DNA of 64,000 nucleotides. It comes from Physella acuta (taxonomy: Eukaryota; Mollusca; Gastropoda; Physidae). A program made the position numbers and the translations under genes. Numbering within the stretch: position 1 is the first letter of the stretch; each line of letters starts with the position of its first letter. This document shows, in pieces, positions 49,549 through 60,100 of this stretch. Under the pieces are notes generated by a model. The model was given only the letters and a program-made list of their open reading frames with translations, was not told where the DNA came from and did not search any database. The stretch spans positions 62,001-126,000 of the forward strand of contig NW_026732987.1 in the NCBI RefSeq assembly GCF_028476545.1. Direction: 5' to 3'.

Positions 49549-50197
49549 TTTAAATCAAACTGGTGTTACAACACTACAAAAAAAACAACTTTTCACACGA
49601 ATGTTGGTGTACATCTCTACTTATTATCTATAGTGATATATATTTATATATGTATAGTATCAATACATATTTAGAGAATACATGTAATCACACACACACA
49701 AGGGAGCATCCACATTAGCTGATGCTATACATGAGACCCACTGTAAACAAAGTCTTGTAGTTAAATGTATATCTTTCATAACAGTGTCCAGCGACCCCGT
49801 ACAGTGTTAACACAGGCATACAGTTTTTTCATACCGGATGATTTGATCAATTTTGTTAACACAGACTTACTTACTCACTAAACACTGGGTTGGGAAAAAA
49901 AAATCTAGATCCTGTACTCAGTCTGTGTAAAGGGAAGTGAGGGGAGGGGGGAATGAGAAGATAGGTGAAAGAAAGATAACTTTATAAAACTTGCAAGGAT
50001 TCAAGTTTTGAGGTTGTCTATCAATGGCCACTTCCCACCTTTCAATATTGCTGGTTGAGGGAGCTTATGAACACCATTACACTTTGGAACCAAGTCCCTA
50101 GTCATTTTTAGACCATCTGATTATATATAACAACTGCTAGAGTCTAGTCATATACATGATGGCTTTTGCATGGTGTGATTATTTCCCCTACCACAAT

Positions 50198-50412
50198 ATG
50201 GGATGGCGTGGTTGGGTGGCAGAGTGCTCAACTGCTAGCCCAAAGGTCGTGAGTTCAGATCTCAGTCCAGACTCATGACAACCCTGAGTCCAACCAAGGT
50301 GATTGGGCATTGTGCTGACCACACCGTCCCTCCTTACACCAAATTCAAGAAACATGAATTCTACTTCACCTGCAATATGGAGAGTTAGGTCTGCAAGGGG
50401 AATAGGACCCAA
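50198..50412 (+). mobile_element. tRNA-derived SINE, family A
   Basis: GGGATGGCGTGGTTGGGTGG head, GTGAGTTCAGATCTC B-box region, CCTGAGTCCAACCAAGG, GGGCATTGTGCTGACCACAC, and the GAATTCTACTTCACCTGC 3' part. Confidence 0.8.
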
Positions 50413-50844
50413 AACATTGTACAACCAATGCCAGTTGTACACAAAACAATTGCTGATTACATCACACCTTTAACACTAGCAGATGGACTCAACCAAGGCA
50501 ACTCTTAGCAGACAAAATAGTGGGCCCTTCAGTCTATTACAGAGACAGTTGCTAAATACAACTGGCCGGGACTATGTAGACAACAAAGAAAAAGTTATTC
50601 ATCTACTGCCTATGTTTACTGTTAGACAACCCATTATAACAAGTTGGGAGCTTATCTGACGGAAATATTATAAGATGATAAACACTTATGTGTAGATGAT
50701 AATGTACAATACTATATAAACAACCTACACAAATTTGGTGTATAACAGTATACGTGAGACCTTTCTTAATGTTATATATGTGTTTGAATTGCCAAATTAC
50801 TTACAGGTACCCATTGAAACAATTTTAAGAAAGGGCAGTAGTGC

Positions 50845-51000
50845 CTGTAATTTGAGATTAGCCTGCCCTTGACTGTGAGAGTTGACTGTCCCTGAATGTG
50901 AGAGTAGTCTGCCCCTGAATGTGAGAGTAGCCTGCCCCTGAATGTGAGTTGTCTGACCATGGTTGTGAGTTGTCTGCCCCTGAATGTGAGAGTTATGTGC
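50845..51000. repeat. 23-bp minisatellite next to the RTK-like stop codon
   Basis: Unit GCCTGCCCCTGAATGTGAGA + GTA and shortened variants, six or so copies, beginning within 10 bp of the stop and thus in the 3' UTR. Confidence 0.88.
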
Positions 51001-51007
51001 TCTTGAC

Positions 51008-51179
51008 TTAAAACACAGCGCTGTCACCTGTGTCTAGGGACAGCAGGTGGTCAGGCAGGCTGGAGAAGTCAATATGGACATCAGCATTGACCACAAGGTG
51101 GGACAGCACTTCAAGGATCTCCTGGTAGGATGGACGCTCCTCTGGGATGGTGTGCCAACATCGGAGCAGCAGCTCATAC
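51008..51179 (-). CDS. RTK-like exon k: end of kinase-like domain, tail and stop
   Basis: Acceptor TCCCACCAG. Encodes LYELLLRCWHTIPEERPSYQ then EILEVLSHLV, the alpha-H/I end with the conserved C-W and R-P, and a 25-residue acidic tail ending SAVF, stop TAA at 51008-51010. Confidence 0.95.
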
Positions 51180-54100
51180 CTGGTGGGAGACAGAGAATAC
51201 AAGTTTTAAAGGGGAAATCTAGTTGGGCATCTAGTTGGTTTAAAATGTGAGTAGTCCAACTAGGGGAGGCTGGCAGGGCTACCACCATCAGTCTCCAAGT
51301 TTTCCTTATAAGTAATTAAGTGATAGAAAAGTTTACTTCATATTTGAACTTTCTTAATTAAAGGAATCCATTAGATTCTTATTTTCAACCATATTAACAT
51401 GACCTTATTTGGCATATAATTGTCTTATTTTATGGGTACTATTAATAAGTTCAACATTTGAATGAATAGCTCTGTAATAACAATAACATTTGAAGGAGAT
51501 CCCAAGTAAGTTATAGCGGTTCTGACACACTCACATAAAATGTGCTTGATTAATAAAACAGTAGCTTATGTTTTCAAGTGTAGCTGTGTAAACAAAGACT
51601 AGTCTTCTAATGGTAATTTGTGTAGAATTTACTAGAATTATTTTTTGACACTATTGCTATATTGGAAATCTGTATCAGTCCACTAGCATGTGTCCGCTTG
51701 GTGATTATAATTTGTGTTAATTTTTAAGTCAGTATAAATTGTAAGTAAGGCCTATTTATTTGTAATGACTCAAATATTATAAATATATGTGCTGTGAGTG
51801 ATTTAGTGTGATGTGTGAGACTTTGTATGTGACTTTGTATGTTGCACATGACTCGGTGTGCTATGAGTGCTGTATGTGGCTGTGTATGATCTTGTGTAAT
51901 GAATTTAATTTTGGGTTGCACATACCACTGTGTGTTGTGTGTGATTTAATGTGAGACTGTGAGATGTGTGATGTGTAAGAATTGTGTGTGATGTGTGAGA
52001 CTGTGTGACATGTTACTCACAACTCAGAGCTGCAGTGCTGGGGTTTCGGCATCCTGAAGCCATTCTGTACACTCTCCACCACCTCGTGGGGTCCCATGGT
52101 GGGGTAGGGCGTGGTACCTGACACAAACACAAACAATTTTATTCACTCTCAGCACAACACAAACATAATGAAATATTTCTCTTTTATTTTGTACTAGCCC
52201 ACTATAAAGAAATGAGGAAAATATAGCAATGAAAATGACAGTTGGAAGAAAAAAGTCAACTGACCAAAGTGTAGGATCTCCCATGCCACGATGCCATATG
52301 ACCAGGTGTCTGTTTTGGTGTTGTACACGTTACTCTGTAGGCTCTCTGGGGCGGTCCAGCGGACAGGGACAGAATTCTGGTGGGATAAAGTAGTGTGGGT
52401 TACATACAAGAAAAGTTCTGGTGGAAAAATGTAATGTTGGTGAAATACAGGGATAAAGTTGTTGGAGCAAATGTCCCAAAAAAGTAAGCCTAAATATTGT
52501 AGTAAAAAATGCAAAAATGGGATACATAAAAATGTAACTAACTAGCACAATTTAAATTAACAATGCAGTTTAAAACAAGGATCTAAATCAGTTAAAATTC
52601 ATCAGTGTCATTCATACAGGTTTCAACAGCTAATAAGTTGTCAAATAAAGTTGTCATTCAGTAAAAAGAAAAGCCAAACTTACACATTCATACAGGTTTC
52701 AACAGCTAATAAGTTAAGATGAAATAAAGTTGTCATTCAGTAAAAAGAAAAGCCAAACTTACACATTCATACAGGTTTCAACAGCTAATAAGTTAAGATA
52801 AAATAAAGTCACTCAGTAAAAAGAAAAGCCAAACTTACACATTCATACAGGTTTCAACAGCTAATAAGATAAGATGAAATAAAGTTGTCATTCAGTAAAA
52901 AGAAAAGCCAAACTTACACATTCATACAGGTTTCAACAGCTAATCAGTTAAGATGAAATAAAGTTGTAATTCAGTAAAAAGAAAAGCCAAACTTACACAT
53001 TCATACAGGTTTCTCTCTGTCATCTCATTAGGGAAGCCAAATCCTGACAGTTTGCAGATCCCTCCCTTGGCCACAAGAATCTTACAGGATCGCAGGCGGT
53101 AGTAGATCAGCTGGAATGTGTATAGTCAGTGTCAGTTTTTTAATATTTTATGATACAGACTTAGTCGGTGAAAAGAGATGGTGTGGTTTAATGGTAGAGC
53201 ATTTACCAGTGCATGGTCAGTGTCAGTATTTTAAATATTTTATGATTGACACTTTGTCAGTTACATAGGACAATGTGGTCTAATGTTAGAGCTTTCCACT
53301 CCTAACCCAAAAATCTTGAGTTCAGGTCCCTGGCTAGAGTTGCAGCTGATCCCTGAGTCCACCCAGCTATGATGGGTACCTGACTTATGTTAAGGAAGAT
53401 AAGGCCTGTTCGGCAGCATGCTGACCACACTATACCTTCATATGTCAAGGTAACAGAAACATATGAACTCTACTTTACCTGCCCGTGGACTGCCAGGGTC
53501 AAAAGGGAACTTTACCTTAATACATATCAGTATGATTTCTTAAACACTAATTTTCTTTTTGCTACTATTAATGATACTAAAAACAATACTATTAGAAAAA
53601 AAAATCTAAAATAAAATACTGTATGCCTATTATCCTGTCTGTATTAAATCAGTTTTAACTTTATAACTATTTTAATAAATGGTTTTGGCTTTAGACATAC
53701 TTTTTAGTTGAATATGTTAGGATTTTGAAATGTAAACAAAATTTTCAAACTAGTTAATTATTTTTGTGTAGCACAAGGAGGATTTGATCTTAATTGCTAG
53801 TGACCTTGAACTTCTCCAGATGGTCCAGCCCACTGGCCACTTGAGCTGCCAGGGCCAACAACTTCTGTGAGGTCAGGTTCTGTTTCTTGGTCATGGTGAC
53901 ACTGGGCTTCTCTCCCCTACCAATCATGACCTGTTGGTGACCTGGTCCGTGGCGCTGTAAGAACTGCTGGAGTGTCCCCTCACTGGCCAGTTCCATCATC
54001 ATCAGCCACGGCTCTGTGGGTCAGATACAAGGGTCAGATACAAGGGTCAGATACATGGGTCAGATACATAGGTCAGATACATGGGTCAGGTACATGGGTC

Positions 54101-57100
54101 AGATACATGAGTCAGATACATGGGTCAGATACAAGGGTCAGATACATGGGTCAGATACAAGGGTCAGATACATGGGTCAGCTACAAGGGTCAGATACAAG
54201 GGTCAGATAAGAACTGCTGGAGTGTCCCCTCGCTGGCCAGTTCCATCATCATCAGCCACGGCTCTGTTGGAGTGAGAGATCACACATATAGGAGCCAACA
54301 GGAGCAGGGCATTGCTTCCCCCAAAACCCCCCTTCCTGTAATATCACCTCTTCTCTAAAACCCAAAAAACTGCAGTAGGACATTACCCTCTGGTTGTATA
54401 GAGGTACCAATAGAGATATGTTAATTTGGTGAGGGTAATAGATAGGGGGTAATGTCCTAGACCCAGAACCAACATGTCTGTAAGTGTATTGAACATTTTT
54501 GTTTATGAACTGGAACAGAACTGTAATCAGGATCATCAGACCTGCTTACCATTGGCAGTATGTGAACATGAGCATCAGATGTACAAGACCTGCTTACCAT
54601 TGTCAGTATGTGAACATGAGCATCAGATGTACAAGACCTGCTTACCATTGGCAGTATGTGAACATGAGCATCAGATGTGTATGTGACCTTGAGTATAAGA
54701 ATGACCTTACTATTGGCAGTATGTGACCTTGAGTATAAGAATGACCTTACTATTGGCAGTATGTGACCTTGAGTATAAGAATGACCTTACCATTGGCAGT
54801 ATAGCTCCCTACTAGCCTGATGACATTGGCGTGGGCTGGTAACATCTTCAGGACCTCAAGCTCAGCAGTGAAGAAGTGTCTCTCTTTATCACTTGATTCA
54901 CCTGAATAGGTGATTGAAAGGGGATTAAGGGTATTTTATACAGCATTTATTTCTACACACAGGCACTTACAGGTACACACAAGTGCGTGTAGGTACATGC
55001 GGGTACAATCAAGTACCTACAGGTACACACAAGTACCTACAGATACACACAGGTACATAAAATACACACAGGTACATAAAATACACACAGACACATAAAA
55101 TACACACAGGTACATAAAATACACACAGGTACATAAAATACACACAGGTACATAAAATACACACAGACACATAAAATACACACAGGTACATAAAATACAC
55201 ACAGGTACATAAAATACACACAGGTACATAAAATACACACAGGTACATAAAATACACACAGGTACATAAAATACACACAGACACATAAAATACACACAGG
55301 TACATAAAATACTCACAGGTACATAAAATACACACAGACACATAAAATACACACAGGTACATAAAATACTCACAGGTACATAAAATACACACAGACACAT
55401 AAAATACACACAGGTACATAAAATACTCACAGGTACATAAAATACACACAGACACATAAAATACACACAGGTACATAAAATACTCACAGGTACATAAAAT
55501 ACACACAGACACATAAAATACACACAGGTACATAAAATACTCACAGATACATATCAGTACACACAAGCACACACAGGTACCAACTCATATACCCTCAGGT
55601 AGCTACAACCATGCAAAGGTATCAAGAAGTACACAGTGGTAAATCAAAGTACTTACATGTACACAAATGGGACGGAGTGGTCTAGCGGTAGAGAGTTGGG
55701 CTGCTAACCCGTAAGTCTCGAGTTCGAATCTGGGTTCAAGTCAGTAGACCGTCCCTGAGTCCACCCAACTCTGATGGGTACCTAACTCACGTTAGGGAAA
55801 GTGAAGGCGGCTGGGCATAGTGCTGACCACACTACTCTACTTCACTTGCCCCATAGACCGTCAGGTTTGAAAGGGAAACTTTACTTTTTTTACATGTACA
55901 CAAAGGTATGTCCATGTAATTATGGTTAATCACAGGGAGTAAGGAAAACACAGGTACACACAAGCATATACAGGTAACAAAGGTAACACAAGTACATACA
56001 GGTAACCCAGGTACACACAAGCACATACAGGTAACACAGGTACACACAAGCACATACAGGTAACACAGGTACACACAAGTACATACAGGTAACCCAGGTA
56101 CACACAAGTACATACAGGTAACCCAGGTACACACAAGCATATACAGGTAACAAAGGTACACACAAGTACATACAGGTAACCCAGGTACACACAAGCACAT
56201 ACAGGTAACACAGGTACACACAAGCACATACAGGTAACCCAGGTACACACAAGCATATACAGGTAACAAAGGTACACACAAGTACATACAGGTAACCCAG
56301 GTACACACAAGTACATACAGGTAACCCAGGTACACACAAGTACATACAGGTAACACAGGTACACACAAGTACATACAGGTAACCCAGGTACACACAAGCA
56401 CATACAGGTAACCCAGGTACACACAAGTACATACAGGTAACCCAGGTACACACAAGCACATACAGATAACACAGGTACACACAAGTACATACAGGTAACC
56501 CAGGTACACACAAGTACATACAGGTAACCCAGGTACACACAAGTACATACAGGTAACACAGGTACACACAAGTACATACAGGTAACCCAGGTACACACAA
56601 GTACATACAGGTAACCCAGGTACACACAAGCACATACAGGTAACACAGGTACACACAAGCACATACAGGTAACACAGGTACACACAAGCACATACAGGTA
56701 ACACAGGTACACACAAGTACATACAGGTAACACAGGTACACACAAGTACATACAGGTAACACAGGTACACACAAGTACATACAGGTAACACAGGTACACA
56801 CAAGCACATACAGGTAACCCAGGTACACACAAGTACATACAGGTAACACAGGTACACACAAGTACATACAGGTAACACAGGTACACACAAGCATATACAG
56901 GTAACAAAGGTACACACAAGTACATACAGGTAACCCAGGTACACACAAGTACATACAGGTAACACAGGTACACACAAGCATATACAGGTAACAAAGGTAC
57001 ACACAAGTACATACAGGTAACCCAGGTACACACAAGTACATACAGGTAACACAGGTACACACAAGCATATACAGGTAACAAAGGTACACACAAGTACATA

Positions 57101-60100
57101 CAGGTAACCCAGGTACACACAAGTACATACAGGTAACACAGGTACACACAAGCACATACAGGTAACCCAGGTACACACAAGTACATACAGGTAACACAGG
57201 TACACACAAGTACATACAGGTAACACAGGTACACACAAGCACATACAGGTAACCCAGGTACACACAAGTACATACAGGTAACCCAGGTACACACAAGTAC
57301 ATACAGGTAACACAGGTACACACAAGCATATACAGGTAACAAAGGTACACACAAGTACATACAGGTAACCCAGGTACACACAAGCACATACAGGTAACCC
57401 AGGTACACACAAGTACATACAGGTAACCCAGGTACACACAAGTACATACAGGTAACACAGGTACACACAAGCATATACAGGTAACAAAGGTACACACAAG
57501 TTCATACAGGTAACCCAGGTACACACAAGTACATACAGGTAACCCAGGTACACAAAGGTAGTCAGGTAAACAAAGTGCGGACATATTTACCTTGCAACTT
57601 CTTAATAATGACTCTCATCACATCTGTGGAGCCAGGTGACCTTCTCATGCGCCCTTTCCACACCTGAACAAAAGCACCTTGACCTATCTGCTCCAGGAGT
57701 CTTACGTCCTTACGTGGTATCTCCCAGCTCATCTTCAGCCTGGAGTATTCCGTAGGCTGTCAGCAGTAAAAAAAATACGTTAAAAACAGAATATTAACAT
57801 ACACATTTTTCATAAACTTTGTTAATTAAGATTTTTCACATTTGCTTTGTCTATATTTAAAAAAAAATTAAATTAAAATATTTGCATTATCTAAATAAAA
57901 TGTAAAATAAAGCTGAAATCAATATAATCTAGCCTTATGGTAAAAGCAAACAAAAAATATTTAACAAATTTAATAGCATGTTATTATATTTGTTAATCAG
58001 CTTAAGCAGTTAGCAATTCAATTAGAAAATTAAAATAAATGAAGCAATATATTAAAAAGTGCAGTATATGAAATAGCCTTTCTTAAAGATGTGTACTTAA
58101 CAATTTGAACTGTTTTAAATTGAAGCAATTAAGTGAAAACAAGGTTTAAAAAAAACATTTTAAAATGAACAGCTAGAGAGAATAAAAATAAAAAACGTTA
58201 ATACAAATTAAATAAAAATGTGAATGTTATGTTTCTGTAAAATTCAATAAGACCACAGAAGAACTTGAGTGAGAATACACACTTGTATTACATCTATAAA
58301 TAGCTCAAATTCCAACTCTTTAAAAAGGGGGGACGACTGGTCACTACAAAATAAAATCAAAATAAAATTGTGCTGGTGATTCGTCTAGCCTCGAGATATT
58401 CCATCTCTTTTTTTTTAATACTTCAACAATCAAAGGTTTACAGTAAAAAATATACATATAAACCTTCTATAGCAATTACCGAAGTAATCCTACTAAAAAA
58501 CAAACAGAGATAAAACTAATCTCTTCAGTGAGAAGCTTCTTGCAAGTGAAGCCGCAAAACAAAATGTTAGACTAGAGTGTTAGTCAAGCAAGTCTCCCAT
58601 GGAGAACCATTTTTTGTGTGTTCAAAACTAAAGCACCATCACCACTAGCACCAGCATGATCACCACATACTAAATATTCTGTATTTGGTTGTGTACTCTC
58701 ATCCAGTAACTCCACCTCTTGATCATCCAGATTCTCGTCGTGAGCGCGGGCTATTTTTTCCCTCATCCTCTTCTCCCTCTTCTGTAACGACACAAACAAA
58801 TAACATTAATAAATTAGCTATACATAGAAAATTTTACAAAGTAAGTATGTGTAGTTATACATAAAAAAATATTATTTTATTTGATAGAAAAATTTAATAA
58901 TTTTTTTATTTATCGTATAATTTATTTTTATAGAAATAATTTTATAGAAAACTTTACACAAATATTATTTAGTGTAGTTATACATACATAAAAGGCAAGA
59001 TATACACAATTTTATTCGCCCATTTGGAAAAACTTGACAATGATATTTACTGAAAGCCTTACTTTTAAACAGAAAAATTGACATAGACAAAAATTTATCT
59101 ATAGGTTTACTTTTAGGGCCTGTGTACATTTTGTTGATATGGTGAAATTTTATACGCAAAATTCAATGTATAGGCTCAATATAAATTATTCGTTTTAAAA
59201 AAATGTTTATGTATTTGCTCTAAGTCTTAAATCAATATAAAATTTATGAACCTCATATACACCACTGTAAAGAAACATTTCATACATATCTCAATGTAAA
59301 TATTTCATTGAAACTTTAACTGGGTTCATTCATAGTTTAAAAGTTAAGTCACACTTAATGATACATTAAATTCAGCACAATAAACACAACACATACAATT
59401 TGTTTTCTTATGGAGGAAGGAGAATTTGTAAACACAGTTAAACTATAAACATAAATATAGAGTGTAAAACAACAGTCATTCTTGTACAATGTGGTAAGTA
59501 ATGGTACAACTCACAAAATATTGATTGACTGACTAACCAAATGCTGAAAAATCACTGACTAATACTGGCTAAACAAACAGGGAAATAACTCCTACCAAAC
59601 AGGGAGATAACTCCTACCTTCATTCTCATGGCCATGAAGACAAAGACAATGATCAGCAGCACAGCCAGACCAGCACTGATCACAGCACCAATGGCATAGG
59701 GTGAAACTGGGAAAAACAAATCATAGTTAGACAATCACTGATCACAGCACCAATGGCATAGGGTGAAACTGGGAAAAACAAACCATAGTTAGACAAGCAT
59801 CTCATTCAAACTATTTAGTACATCTTCAACATAAACAGTCAATGTAAAAATGGGTTTAGATGTTAAAAAAAAAAAGAAATTTACAATGAACGTTGAAAGG
59901 AATATTTTTGGCATGGAAAAGGTAAAACTTCATTGAGCTACTGCAAATTTGGTACTAATTAGAAATGAAGACCTGCTCAAAAGATGCTCCATAGGCTGAA
60001 CATTAATACTTAAATACGTACTAAAACAGACCCTTAAATAATCCTAAAATAAATTGCTAGTTTTGGGTGACATCTGAATTACTCAAAGCTGCAATATGAA

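Larger units (their letters stand above)
45300..51007 (-). other. Intergenic DNA and probable 3' UTR of the RTK-like gene
   Basis: No coding exon seen on either strand. Mostly AT-rich unique sequence with a SINE near 50.2 kb and two short tandem arrays. Part of it should be the 3' UTR of the minus-strand gene, whose stop is at 51008; the poly(A) site could not be placed. Confidence 0.3.

Noticed and set aside
53972-54358. 128-residue plus-strand ORF of G-Q-I-x-G-S-D repeats
   Set aside because: Translation of the 12-bp minisatellite on the strand opposite the gene.
55940-57556. CRISPR-like direct repeats of 29 bp
   Set aside because: No unique spacers between repeats, and the setting is an animal intron; it is a minisatellite.
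55832-57584. Overlapping minus-strand ORFs of 521-573 residues and a similar group at 55009-55572
   Set aside because: They are translations of 29-bp and 19-bp tandem repeats lacking stops; no start context, no domain, and they lie in an intron.
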